Assembly: GCF_900107925.1 (NCBI RefSeq) | Contig: NZ_FNUJ01000002.1 | Location: 868,001 to 932,000 of the forward strand | DNA length: 64,000 nt | Direction of reading: 5' to 3' | Source of the DNA: Amycolatopsis pretoriensis | GTDB lineage: Bacteria > Actinomycetota > Actinomycetes > Mycobacteriales > Pseudonocardiaceae | Shown: positions 41,001-48,902 of the stretch, piece by piece | How positions within the stretch are numbered: the first letter of the stretch is position 1 | Layout: each line of letters begins with the position of its first letter | Made by a program: the position numbers and the translations under genes | The notes under the pieces: model-generated | What the model saw: the letters and a program-made list of their open reading frames with translations, nothing else | Told to the model about the DNA's origin: nothing | Databases searched by the model: none

Positions 41001-41563
41001 GGGATGGTCGACGACGACTCCGAGACGCTGCCGCCGGCCGTCACGAACGGGAGGTACGACCGCGCCGTCGCCGCCGCCGACACCACGTCGACCAGTTGTT
41101 CTTGCAGCCAGACAGCCACATCCGCGTACTGGAGCACCTCGCCCGGCGCGTCCGGCGCACCCGTCAGCGTGTCGACGAGCAGTTCCCAGGACGCCGGATC
41201 CGTGCTCAGCCGGGGCAGTTCCACGACGAGGTCGGTGCCGTCGGCGGTGGGAACGTACTCGACCGAGACCGCGCCGGCGCGCACGATGGCGCCGCCCCCG
41301 GGAAGCGGTTCGACCGCGACGCCGTCCGGTTCGTCGACCACCTGGACCGGCAAGCTCAACCCGGCCACGTCGACGTACCGGGTGCGCAGCGCCTCGTGCG
41401 CCGCCACCACCGCCGACAACCGGCCGGCGATCTCGTCGACGCCGATCGTGCCGTCCGTCCGGACCCGCCGGGACACCCGGCCGGCTCCGCCGTGCCGGCG
41501 GTACAGGGCCTGTTGTTGCGGGGACAGCTGGTAACCGGTCACTTCCGGCTCGAGCGCGGTCAT
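38015..41563 (-). CDS. Asp-specific C*-A-T-TE protein with Cys-type thioesterase/aminoacyl-transferase domain
   Basis: A 1182-residue protein. Residues 1-~420 resemble a condensation domain in outline, but the HHxxxDG motif is lost (LPRLSTDPASW). The A domain (~425-900) gives the hand-read code DLTKVGHIG, the canonical aspartate code. A T domain follows (LGANSLHAIKL, ~940). The C-terminal hydrolase fold has Cys1019 in GWCFGG (codon 38507-38509) where a TE has Ser, with LID and TADHHS as remaining triad candidates. Cys-type domains are known both in SyrC/CmaE aminoacyl shuttles and in ObiF-type lactonising TEs. The ATG overlaps the stop of the SyrP-like hydroxylase (ATGA), so that enzyme may act on Asp held on this T domain. 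Confidence 0.9.
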   Translation of the reverse strand: MTALEPEVTGYQLSPQQQALYRRHGGAGRVSRRVRTDGTIGVDEIAGRLSAVVAAHEALRTRYVDVAGLSLPVQVVDEPDGVAVEPLPGGGAIVRAGAVSVEYVPTADGTDLVVELPRLSTDPASWELLVDTLTGAPDAPGEVLQYADVAVWLQEQLVDVVSAAATARSYLPFVTAGGSVSESSSTIPATTVRRVREVAEELAVDEAAVVLAAWESVYVRYTRTEEQHAVVVTDGRSAPGLRNLVGPLERPVPLSFEIGQETSFADAVKAADAALTDAKATENEFDPVEVAQRATAFAFRYRKNGLAEPPDVLADLHVDCLSGPEGLLVTVTAKGANAEDLGSLTEAFGHFLADAVTEPARQIGVVRLAPQPERAPEPVSRPETVLRRILARADERPDAPAIVGGAAAVTYRELVDRAGSFADVLRENGVRPGALVPVLAETAVETVVAMVGIWLAEAAFVPLDPAWPQARLDTVVRDVTAPVIVTRGLAILDTEPQPEPTTRAGVAYVIYTSGTSGAAKGVVIGHEQLAHYVAGSSEVFRIDRGTRSAAMTTLAADLAYTAIFPVLANGGCVHLIDGDVATDPAALARRLRRHPVDLMKLVPSHLTALLAAADDPAAVLPREALVLGGEFLPPSLADRLQALAPDLRVYNHYGATETAIGATCHLVGTARDERLKSVPVGTGFGGNSITVVDSAGALLPLWCPGEVLISGPNVGLGYLTGGPGGFAGRRYRIGDAGRRVPDGGVEVLGRLDDQVKLRGHRISLGEIEVSVRRLSGVVAAAVVAREDENGLIGHLDAYVVLDGAATAADVEELLRRDLPPAWVPARWQVVAELPLTSNGKLDRSALTPVEPRRTRPARPADSVEQRLLVIWEEVVDTVDISRDDDFFDLGANSLHAIKLIARVNRAFGTNLPMASIMRARTVAATADLIRGGEFHDSNLVPLRQGTATSPVFCFHPGGGTTLCYWDLARTLPAEHEVVGVEALGLHGSPPHDDFAVMTEDYAAAVAAGGYGPPVLVGWCFGGLVARGTADALRRAGHDVALLVLIDCPAPGFDDTSDEALQEAHLLTESKLAGKFAWHFEPDLPAGTSGDEVKKIFDVYAANSRAWEEYAAGGVAQGADYPVLLVRAEADGALAGTDRTWGWGSLIGPDLRFASVTADHHSIMRPPAVAELAAVITRTRNAQ

Positions 41564-42591
41564 CGCGTGACTCCGAGGCGTCCGTCGTGCTCGTCGGTCA
41601 TGGCCACCAGGACTCGGCGCGGTCCCTCGTACGGGTCCCTTCCGTGCGTAACGAGCATGTTGTCGATCAGCAGGACGTCGCCGCGTTCCCACGGCTCTCG
41701 GACGGTCTCGGCCTCGAGCGCCGCCCGCACTTCGTCCAAAGTGGAGTCTTCGATCGGTTCGCCGTCGCCGTAGGAGGCCTGCCGGGGAAGCTGGCCGGGA
41801 TCGAGGTCGCGCAGGGAGGCCTGGACGTCCGCGGGCAATGCCGAGGTGTGGAAGAGGTGTGCCTGGTTGAACCAGAGTTCGGCACCGGTGCCCGGGTGCT
41901 CGACCACCGCCTGGCACTTCTGGGACGTCCACAACCGGTCGGTCCCCCGCCAGGCGAAGTCGATCTCCCAGGTCTCGCAGAACCCTTCGACCTCGTCCGG
42001 GTCCTCGGTTTCGAACGCCTGCTGCCAGGTGACGCCCAGCCCACTGCCGTAGTTGCGCACGTACCGGACGCCCCTGGCCGCGAACGACTCGAACAACGCC
42101 GGGTCCAGGCGCTCGCTGATCCCCTGGTTGCCGGCCAGCGGGGTCGCGCCCCCGGCCTGTGCCGGGGTCTCGCAGTAGAACCACAGGTACCTGGGCCAGA
42201 CCCTGGCGTAGGACAGTTCGTTGTGCTGCGGGATCGTCTGGTCCGCCGGGTAGTCGGTCGACGTGTAGACACCCTCCACGGTGGACCTGCGCGGTGTCGA
42301 ACCGTAGGTGTAGCCGAGCAGAACCGGCGACCACGCCCGGACGACCGCCTGGAAGTCCGCGGGTTCCCGGATCGGGAACCCGCGGAACAGCAGGGCTCCG
42401 CGCTCGTTCAGGACCTCCTGGATCCGCGGCTTGTTGTCCCGCACCCACGCGGCCAGGCCGACCGTCGGCACGGTGGGGCGGGCGACGGCCGGAACACCGC
42501 CGCCGGCGAGTTCGACCGTCACCAGATCCTTGGCGGAGACGGCCACGCGCCGCCGCGCGGCCGGTGAGTTCAGCGGTGCTGGGGTGGTCAT
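41560..42591 (-). CDS. TauD/SyrP-like Fe(II)/2-oxoglutarate beta-hydroxylase
   Basis: A 343-residue non-heme iron oxygenase. The metal ligands are His123 and Glu125 in PQHNELSY and His316 in VTHGRDPYEGPRR, with the 2-oxoglutarate-binding Arg just after. HxE instead of HxD, the LLFRGFPI strand and the WPRYLWFYCETPA block are typical of SyrP-like enzymes, which hydroxylate carrier-bound aspartate at C-beta. Its stop overlaps the start of the Asp-loading NRPS protein, which strongly suggests that Asp-S-T is its substrate. GGAG precedes the ATG. A halogenase is excluded, since the carboxylate ligand is retained. Confidence 0.85.
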   Translation of the reverse strand: MTTPAPLNSPAARRRVAVSAKDLVTVELAGGGVPAVARPTVPTVGLAAWVRDNKPRIQEVLNERGALLFRGFPIREPADFQAVVRAWSPVLLGYTYGSTPRRSTVEGVYTSTDYPADQTIPQHNELSYARVWPRYLWFYCETPAQAGGATPLAGNQGISERLDPALFESFAARGVRYVRNYGSGLGVTWQQAFETEDPDEVEGFCETWEIDFAWRGTDRLWTSQKCQAVVEHPGTGAELWFNQAHLFHTSALPADVQASLRDLDPGQLPRQASYGDGEPIEDSTLDEVRAALEAETVREPWERGDVLLIDNMLVTHGRDPYEGPRRVLVAMTDEHDGRLGVTR

Positions 42592-42613
42592 GTCGCTCCT
42601 CGAGATCAGCTGG

Positions 42614-43663
42614 TCACGGGCGGGTGACGGACGCGGGCCACGGCTTCGGTTCGCCCGTGCGCGAGATCAACGGCATGTCGCGGATGTCGTCGTGCTTCAG
42701 CACCCACATCAGGAACCGGTCGACGCCCATCCCGAACCCGGACGTCAGCATCGGGAAATCCTCTTTCATGCGGACGTACCACGCGTACTCCCGCTCGTCG
42801 ACCCCGTGCAGCGCCATGGACTTCCGCAGCTCCTCCGCGCCGGTGTGGCGTTCACCGGACCCCACGACCTCCCCCATCCCGAAGTACAGGTCGGCGCTCT
42901 TGGCCGTGGTGCGGGACTCGTCACCGAACGCCTGGTAGAAGGGCACGGCCAGGCTGTCGAAGTGGTGCACCCAGACGAACTCGCCGACCCGGCGCATCAG
43001 CACCTGCTCGCCTTTCCGGGTGAGCGTGCGCCAATCCCCTTCGTCGCGAACGGTTCCCGCCACGTCGGAGACGGCGCGAACGGCCTCGTCGAACGACATC
43101 TCCGCGAACTTCCCCGGTGTCTCCACCATCCGGACGAGGTGGGAGACGTCACCACGCGTCGCCGCGAGCCGGTCGCCGGCCTGGTCGAGGATCGCCGCGG
43201 CCAGCGCCCGGACGTAGCCGGTCACGTACTCGATCAGGGCATCCAGGTCACCGGGGAGCTCGGCCTCACTGTGCGTGTACTGGCCGAGGTGGGTCTCGTC
43301 GGGGTCTTCGCCGCGGAACGACGGCATGATCGTGTAGCACCCACCGGGCGCGACCCGGCAGCCGTACTCCAGGGCGAACTGCATGGAGTCGGCGAGGTAG
43401 GTGTTCACCCCGCTCACGGTCACCGGCACCGGCTCGGAGTCGCTCCCCAACGCCGTCGGACACGTCACGGTGCGGGTGGTGACGGGCAGGAAGAGGTTCT
43501 TCAAACCGCGGGAACTCGCGTACCGCAGGGTGGTCACGTGGATGATGTCGTGCAGGTCGCCGACCAGCCGGTACCAGGGTGATCCGAGGGACCGGGCCAA
43601 CGTCGCCAGGTCGTTGCCGCCCCAGCTGGCGGGCGGCTCGACAGTTGTCACAGTGGGGTTCAC
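42614..43663 (-). CDS. Class II aminoacyl-tRNA synthetase-like protein (Asp/Asn type) without anticodon domain
   Basis: A 349-residue stand-alone catalytic core of an Asx-type class II synthetase. Motif 2 is FRGED (116-120) with the adjacent HLGQYTHSEAE loop typical of AspRS/AsnRS; motif 3 is GFGMGVDRF with Arg316. The N-terminal OB-fold anticodon-binding domain of real AspRS/AsnRS is absent. Such cores form an aminoacyl-adenylate; one archaeal AsnRS paralogue works as an asparagine synthetase. The GTG start follows AGGAAGG and the gene sits between the FAD oxidoreductase and the hydroxylase. I infer activation of aspartate or a derivative for amide or ester formation. A resistance tRNA synthetase is less likely without a tRNA-binding domain. 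Confidence 0.78.
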   Translation of the reverse strand: MNPTVTTVEPPASWGGNDLATLARSLGSPWYRLVGDLHDIIHVTTLRYASSRGLKNLFLPVTTRTVTCPTALGSDSEPVPVTVSGVNTYLADSMQFALEYGCRVAPGGCYTIMPSFRGEDPDETHLGQYTHSEAELPGDLDALIEYVTGYVRALAAAILDQAGDRLAATRGDVSHLVRMVETPGKFAEMSFDEAVRAVSDVAGTVRDEGDWRTLTRKGEQVLMRRVGEFVWVHHFDSLAVPFYQAFGDESRTTAKSADLYFGMGEVVGSGERHTGAEELRKSMALHGVDEREYAWYVRMKEDFPMLTSGFGMGVDRFLMWVLKHDDIRDMPLISRTGEPKPWPASVTRP

Positions 43664-43688
43664 GCGTCTGCCTTCCTGGAGCGGCGGG

Positions 43689-45098
43689 CTAGTGGGCGGC
43701 CACGACCGGGGAGATGTTCTGGTTGTGCCGGAAGACGTTCTCGGGGTCGTAGCACGATTTGGTCGTCGCCAGCCGGTGGTAGCGGTTGTCGCCGTAGAGG
43801 TGTGTGGTGCCCTGGTGCCGCACGTCCTGGACGTAGTTCACGTACGCGCCACCGTGCTGCCAAGGGGAAAGGCGGTCGACGGCCTGCCGCGACCACTGGG
43901 CGTGCGTCTCGTCCTCGCCGGCGTCCGTCCATTGCGCCGATGCCGTGACGATGTAGGGCGCGCTCCGGTTGGGGAACGCCGATTCGGCATCGGGAACGTC
44001 CGCGATCGCCCCGCGGAGGAACTCGAAGTCGATGCTCGACAACGGCGACGTGATCTCGTGGCCCGCCTCGACGAGCGCGGCGGCCGGAGCGCTCGTCAGG
44101 TCGCTGAGGTAGCAGGATTTCGTGAAGTACCGGTTTCCCGCCGGTTCGCTGCAGTCGCCCAACGCCTGCAGATCGGCGTAGGACAGCACCTGGTCGAGGC
44201 GCCCGTCCGGCGGCACCGACCGGAACAGCGGCGCGATCGCGCCGGGACCGTCGGCTTCGGGCCCGAACCAGCCCGCGGTGAGGAACAGAGCGGGCTTGCC
44301 ACGCAGTCGTTCCGGGATCCACCTGTGGTGGCCCGCGGTCTTCAACGCGCCGACGGTGTGCAGGTCGAGCGGCTGCTGTTCGGCAAACCCGGCGTAGGCG
44401 GCCAGCGCTTCGGCCGCCCGGGCGAGTGCGTACACGCCGGTCTGGTGGACCACCGGTCCGACCTTCCGCAGCCGAAGCGTGAACTTGGTAACGACGCCGA
44501 AGTTCCCCCCACCACCGCGAAGCGCCCAGAACAGGTCCTCGTGTCCGTCCGGCGATGCCTCCACGATCGCGCCGTCCGCCAGGACGACCTCGGCCGCGGC
44601 GAGGTGGTCGCAGGTCAACCCCCACTTGCGGGCGAGCCAGCCGTATCCACCGCCGAGGGTCAGTCCGCCCAGTCCCGTGTGGGACACCACGCCCGCGGGG
44701 CACGCGAGTCCGTGTGTCGTCGTCGCCGCGTCGAGATCACGCAGCAGGGCGCCACCCCCGGCCACCGCGATCATCGCGACGGGATCGACGCCGACGGCGT
44801 TCAGGAGCGCGAGATCGACCATGACAGCGTTGTCGGCGACGGCGGAGCCGGCGACGTTGTGGCCGCCGCCACGCACGGAGACCGCGAGGCCTTCGGAACG
44901 TGCCCACCGCAGGACCGCGCTCACCTCGGCGGCGCTCCCGCACCGGGCGATCATCGCCGGCTGGCGATCGTGCATGCCGTTCCACACGCGTCGCCGCACG
45001 TCGTACTGTTCGTCGCCCGGGAAAAGGGCACGGCCCCCCAGCAGCGAGCGGGGGTCGATCGACTTCGATTGCGGTTCGCGCATCCGGATCCATTTCAC
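43689..45098 (-). CDS. BBE-like FAD-dependent oxidoreductase (FAD_binding_4)
   Basis: A 469-residue flavoenzyme: PCMH-type FAD domain with RGGGHNVAGS, whose His is the usual 8-alpha-histidyl-FAD attachment, then GLGGLTLGGGYGWLARKWGLTCD, substrate domain, and the C-terminal berberine-bridge segment AYVNY and YHRLATTKSCYDPENVF. The Cys that makes the second flavin bond in bicovalent members is not at the expected place (VVSHTG), so single covalent attachment is likely. No signal peptide is seen. It is the first gene of the leftward operon. Probable role: two- or four-electron oxidation of an alcohol, amine or C-C bond of the product. Start ATG 45098 or 45083; neither has a strong ribosome binding site. 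Confidence 0.85.
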   Translation of the reverse strand: MKWIRMREPQSKSIDPRSLLGGRALFPGDEQYDVRRRVWNGMHDRQPAMIARCGSAAEVSAVLRWARSEGLAVSVRGGGHNVAGSAVADNAVMVDLALLNAVGVDPVAMIAVAGGGALLRDLDAATTTHGLACPAGVVSHTGLGGLTLGGGYGWLARKWGLTCDHLAAAEVVLADGAIVEASPDGHEDLFWALRGGGGNFGVVTKFTLRLRKVGPVVHQTGVYALARAAEALAAYAGFAEQQPLDLHTVGALKTAGHHRWIPERLRGKPALFLTAGWFGPEADGPGAIAPLFRSVPPDGRLDQVLSYADLQALGDCSEPAGNRYFTKSCYLSDLTSAPAAALVEAGHEITSPLSSIDFEFLRGAIADVPDAESAFPNRSAPYIVTASAQWTDAGEDETHAQWSRQAVDRLSPWQHGGAYVNYVQDVRHQGTTHLYGDNRYHRLATTKSCYDPENVFRHNQNISPVVAAH

Positions 45099-45406
45099 GT
45101 AGCGGCGCAGCGTGGGCTGAAATCCCGCGCGGGCATACCGCGCAGAACCGAATCTCGATTTGTCGCGTCGGTTGTCGAAGGCGCCGACCTCGTTCCACCG
45201 CCGACGTTCACGTCATCCACGGCGGGTCGGACGCACACCTTGGTCACACTCGATCAGCGGATCGCGAGCAACCACCCGCGTCCGACATCCTGGATCCAGC
45301 TAGATCGAAGTTACGCAATACCGGACTTCAAGTCAACCGTGTCGGACTGCGGCCGGATGCCAGTCCTCTAAGCTGGACGGGAGGGGAGCCCGGGAGGAGT
45401 GAAGCA
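45099..45406. promoter_or_regulatory. Divergent promoter region between the NRPS operon and the XRE regulator
   Basis: 308 bp separate the first leftward operon gene from the rightward regulator gene and must hold both promoters. It contains a relatively AT-rich patch (45300-45340) and an inverted repeat GGACTG (45344-45349) / CAGTCC (45361-45366) with an 11-bp loop. The repeat is a candidate operator for the adjacent XRE regulator. I cannot identify -35/-10 boxes with confidence. Confidence 0.4.
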
Positions 45407-45874
45407 GTGCCCGAGCCAGATCGCGACGCTTCGAGCGAGCGCGTCGATGAGAAGGAACGCACAGTCGAAATCGAGTCCTTCGCCGCGCGGTTGGAGCGGC
45501 TGATCAGCGTCAAGAAGCACGATGACGGGCGTCCCTACACGAAGCCGGAGATCGCCGAGGAGATGGGCCGGCAGGGCCTCAAGGTGTCGAAAAGCCACCT
45601 GTACGGCCTGCTGAACGGCACGAGCAAGCCGAGTCTTGAGGTGGCCCAGGATCTGGCCGAATACTTCGGGGTGGAGCTGGAGTACTTCGGCAACGGCGAG
45701 CGCGGTCGCGAGATCCAGGCCCAGTACGAACTGCTGGCGAAGTTCTCGGCCCAGGGAGTGCTCGACGTCGCATTCCGAGCGAGCGCATTGCCGCCGGACA
45801 AGCTGTCGAGCGTGCTCGATTACATCGAGTTCCAGACCAGCAGGCAGACCGGCGACAATCCGACGTCGGGGTGA
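45407..45874 (+). CDS. XRE-family helix-turn-helix regulator
   Basis: A 155-residue DNA-binding protein. Residues ~27-85 form an XRE domain (FAARLERLISVKK, EIAEEMGRQGLKVSKSHLYG, NGTSKPSLEVAQDLAEYFGV). A short helical tail may dimerise. The GTG start has GGGAGGAG upstream. It is divergent from the NRPS operon and is followed by an ImmA/IrrE-type peptidase gene 85 bp downstream. XRE plus ImmA pairs usually mean a repressor removed by proteolysis, so it may control either the downstream membrane-protein genes or the NRPS operon. Confidence 0.8.
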   Translation: MPEPDRDASSERVDEKERTVEIESFAARLERLISVKKHDDGRPYTKPEIAEEMGRQGLKVSKSHLYGLLNGTSKPSLEVAQDLAEYFGVELEYFGNGERGREIQAQYELLAKFSAQGVLDVAFRASALPPDKLSSVLDYIEFQTSRQTGDNPTSG

Positions 45875-45959
45875 TGCCTCCAGAAGGACCTCGCCTTGGC
45901 GTCGCGACATCTGCCAGGATGATCCGGAGTTGATCCAAACCTGGCAGGGGAGGGCCGGA

Positions 45960-46511
45960 TTGGGAGACCTTCGTAGCGAATTGCGTCGTCATTGGCGCAG
46001 GACGAGGCTTCGCCGTGATCTCCGCCGACGGCTGGCCGCAGCGCGGATCCACGGCCCCACACCGATGGCCGAGGTCTGCCTGCGGCTGGGCGAACACCGG
46101 GACAAGCCGATCCACCTCGTCCCCCAGGCGATGGACGTCCCCGGCCCTTCCGGCCTGTGGATCAAGACCAGCCGAGCCGACTACATCGTCTACCAGTGCG
46201 CCGGAACCACGCCCCTGCACCAAGAACACATCATCGCCCACGAAGTCGGCCACCTGCTGGCCGACCACCCGTCCGACGAGGACGACGACGCGGCCTGGCG
46301 CGCCCTGATGCCGGACATACCGCCCGATGTCATCCGGCGGGCGCTGCGCGGACGCACGTCCTACGACACGGAGTTCGAACGGGAGGCGGAAACCCTCGCC
46401 AGCGTGCTTCTCGAAACGACCGTGCGAGCCCAGCTGCTGACCCGGCCCGGCCGATCTCCACGGGCTCGCCGCGCTCAAACCACCCTCGGCGATCCCGTGG
46501 ACCTGCTGTGA
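45960..46511 (+). CDS. ImmA/IrrE-type zinc metallopeptidase
   Basis: A 183-residue peptidase with the zinc signature HEVGH (94-98) and downstream glutamates in FEREAETLASVLLE, as in ImmA/IrrE (M78) proteins that cleave XRE-type repressors. The start is TTG, chosen because GGGGAGG lies about six bases upstream and protein-like sequence begins there. Its TGA overlaps the GTG of the membrane-protein gene (GTGA), so both are translated together. The target is probably the XRE protein encoded just before. Confidence 0.8.
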   Translation: MGDLRSELRRHWRRTRLRRDLRRRLAAARIHGPTPMAEVCLRLGEHRDKPIHLVPQAMDVPGPSGLWIKTSRADYIVYQCAGTTPLHQEHIIAHEVGHLLADHPSDEDDDAAWRALMPDIPPDVIRRALRGRTSYDTEFEREAETLASVLLETTVRAQLLTRPGRSPRARRAQTTLGDPVDLL

Positions 46512-47611
46512 TCCTGCAGCTGTTCCTGTTCGCGGCACTGGCCTGGTTCCTGCTGAGGCTGGTCGCATCTCCGCGCGATCCCGGCTTGTGGGCGGTCGTG
46601 GCGTGCATCGCCCTCCAGCTCCTGTCCTTGCCTGAGGTGATCACCTGGGGCTTTCGGCTGGTCGGCGACCTTCCGGCGGCCAGCACGATCAAGCTCCTGG
46701 TGAACCTCGGGCTGAACGTGTCCCGCTACGCGCTGATGCTGTTCTTCTTGTTGTCCACCGGCGGATCCCGCGGCCGCGCCCGGGTGGAGGGCCTGGTCCT
46801 GCTCGCGGTCTGCGCCGGGATGACCGTATCCGTGCTCTGCCTGCCGGCGAACCTGCGCGCGACCGCGTACCCCCTCAGCGGCAGCCTGCCCCACGACATG
46901 AACCTGCCCGGGCTGGCGCCGTTCTACCTGCTCGGCGGCGGTTACGCGGCATACGCGTGCACGGTGACCGCCCGCTGGGCACTGCGCTACGCCGGCGAAT
47001 CCAGCCCTCGCGGGCGGCTCGGGTTCCGAGTCTCGGCCATCGGTCTCGCCGGCACGACCTTCGTCGCCGTCACCAGGAGCGTGGTCACCATCATCCGCTG
47101 GACGAGGCATCCCGGTGCCGGCGACTGGCTGCTGGCGAAGCTGGTCGATCCGCTCGTCTCCCCGGCGAAGGACTTGTTCATCATCGGCGTCTGCTACGTC
47201 GGATTCGCGGCCCGCTACACCGCGCTGCGTCTGTGGCTCCGCCGCAGGCACGCCTTCACCGCGCTCGAACCGCTGTGGCAACGGCTGCACGCCATCTTTC
47301 CCAGCGACCAGCTCGATCCCGCTCGATCGTCGTTCCCGCTGCAGCTCGGCCACCGCTACTGGCGACGCGTCATCGAAATCCGCGACGGACTGGTCCAGCT
47401 CGGCCCACACCTGATCGATGCCGGTTACGACCCTGCACGCCCGGCTCACGAACAGATCACGGCGATCACGACCGCGATGCAACGGCAGGCCGACGGCCGG
47501 ACGCCGGACAGCCAAGGCACGGTGGTGGTGGCCGCGCCCACAACGGCGGACGTCGACGACGACGTCGACCAGCTCGTCCGGCTTTCCCGCGCCTTGTCTT
47601 CCGCGACCTAG
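46508..47611 (+). CDS. MAB_1171c-type polytopic membrane protein
   Basis: A 367-residue protein with about seven hydrophobic segments over residues 1-245 (for example ILQLFLFAALAWFLLRLVA at the N-terminus) and a ~120-residue cytoplasmic C-terminal part rich in Arg and Asp. The pattern WLRRRHAFTALEPLWQRLHAIFP and the association with an XRE/ImmA pair fit actinobacterial MAB_1171c-like putative transporters, whose function is not established. The start codon GTG overlaps the ImmA stop. It is probably the output gene of the XRE/ImmA switch. Confidence 0.75.
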   Translation: MILQLFLFAALAWFLLRLVASPRDPGLWAVVACIALQLLSLPEVITWGFRLVGDLPAASTIKLLVNLGLNVSRYALMLFFLLSTGGSRGRARVEGLVLLAVCAGMTVSVLCLPANLRATAYPLSGSLPHDMNLPGLAPFYLLGGGYAAYACTVTARWALRYAGESSPRGRLGFRVSAIGLAGTTFVAVTRSVVTIIRWTRHPGAGDWLLAKLVDPLVSPAKDLFIIGVCYVGFAARYTALRLWLRRRHAFTALEPLWQRLHAIFPSDQLDPARSSFPLQLGHRYWRRVIEIRDGLVQLGPHLIDAGYDPARPAHEQITAITTAMQRQADGRTPDSQGTVVVAAPTTADVDDDVDQLVRLSRALSSAT

Positions 47612-47620
47612 GAGCTGCCG

Positions 47621-48829
47621 ATGCCCCAGCGGCTGTTCACCGCGTCCCAGGTCCTGCCCGGCCCCTGCGGGCAGCGAATCCCCGACGGCGCCGTCCTCGT
47701 CGACGACGCCACCATCACCGAGATAGGCACCCGTGAGGCTGTCGAGCGGCTCGCCGCGGACGACGTCGTGCGGCAGGACTTCCCCGGCTCCACCATCCTG
47801 CCGGGCTTGATCAACTGCCACGTCCACCTGGTCTTCGACCCCGGCCAGGATCCCGTCGCCGGCGTGCACGACGTTTCCGAGGCCGATCTCCTCGAGCGAA
47901 TGGCCCGTCATGCCCGCCAGCTGCTCGATGCCGGTGTCACGACCGTCCGCGACCTCGGCGACCGCGATGGCCTCGCCATCCGCCTCCGCGACCGCGTCAA
48001 CGCGGGCGAGTTGCCCGGCCCCCGCATCGTCGCCGCCGGCCCACCGATCACCGTCCCGCAAGGCCACTGCTGGTTCCTCGGCGGCGAAGCCGACGGCGAG
48101 CGGGAACTTCGCGACCGCGTCCGCCGCACCGCTGCGCTCGGCGCCGACCTGATCAAGGTCATGGTTTCCGGCGGCTCCATCACCCCGAATTCACCCGCCA
48201 TGTGGGCTTCCCAATTCACCCCGGCCGAACTTCGCACCATCGTCGAAGAAGCGAGTGCCGCGGGGCTTCCCGTCGCCGCGCACGCCCACGGCACCGAGGC
48301 CATCGCCGCCGCCGTCGACGCCGGCGTCACCACCATCGAACACTGCACCTGGCTCCGCGACGGAGGCGGCGGCTACGACACCCGCGACGACGTCGCCGAG
48401 CGGATGGCCGGGCGCGGTATCCACGCCTGCGTCGCCTGGCCGCCCGACTGGCCCGGATTCCTCGACCGCTTCGGCCGCGAACGCGCGGCCCTCATCATCG
48501 ACCGCTTCCGCTGGATGAACCGTGTCGGCATCCCGCTCATCCCCGGCACCGACGCGGGCCTCGGCCACTCCCCCTTCACCGAGTTTGCCGGTGCCCTCGG
48601 CCTCTATGAACACGTCGGCTTCCCGCGCGAACGGATCATCGAGATGGCCACTGTCGTCAGTGCCGGCGCCCTCGGTCTCGACGGCAAAACCGGCAGGCTG
48701 GCAACCTGCCACAGTGCCGACTTGCTCGTCGTGCCCGGCGACCCGCTCACCGATCTCGGTGTCCTCGGCCGGCAGGAGTCGCTCGTCGTCCGAGGTCAAA
48801 CGTGGAAACCGGCCGCCGCATCGAGTTGA
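47621..48829 (+). CDS. Metal-dependent amidohydrolase (imidazolonepropionase/prolidase-like)
   Basis: A 402-residue TIM-barrel hydrolase. All metal-site elements can be read: H67-x-H69 in INCHVHL, a candidate carboxylated Lys in LIKVMVSGG, His in AAHAHG and IEHC, and the catalytic Asp in PGTDAG. An N-terminal beta-sandwich strand set (VLPGPCGQRIPDGAVLVDD) and C-terminal SADLLVVPGDPL are typical. It hydrolyses cyclic amides or dipeptide-like compounds. It starts 10 bp after the membrane-protein gene with AGGAG upstream, so it belongs to the same rightward unit. Substrate unknown. Confidence 0.88.
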   Translation: MPQRLFTASQVLPGPCGQRIPDGAVLVDDATITEIGTREAVERLAADDVVRQDFPGSTILPGLINCHVHLVFDPGQDPVAGVHDVSEADLLERMARHARQLLDAGVTTVRDLGDRDGLAIRLRDRVNAGELPGPRIVAAGPPITVPQGHCWFLGGEADGERELRDRVRRTAALGADLIKVMVSGGSITPNSPAMWASQFTPAELRTIVEEASAAGLPVAAHAHGTEAIAAAVDAGVTTIEHCTWLRDGGGGYDTRDDVAERMAGRGIHACVAWPPDWPGFLDRFGRERAALIIDRFRWMNRVGIPLIPGTDAGLGHSPFTEFAGALGLYEHVGFPRERIIEMATVVSAGALGLDGKTGRLATCHSADLLVVPGDPLTDLGVLGRQESLVVRGQTWKPAAASS

Positions 48830-48902
48830 TGTTCGCTGCGCTGGATCAGTCGGGCAGCTCATCCGCCCGACACCCCGACGATCCAGGACTGTTCCGAGAT
48901 CG

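Noticed and set aside
41560..42591. Non-heme iron halogenase instead of hydroxylase
   Set aside because: The carboxylate ligand (Glu125 in HNE) is present, whereas halogenases have Ala or Gly there.
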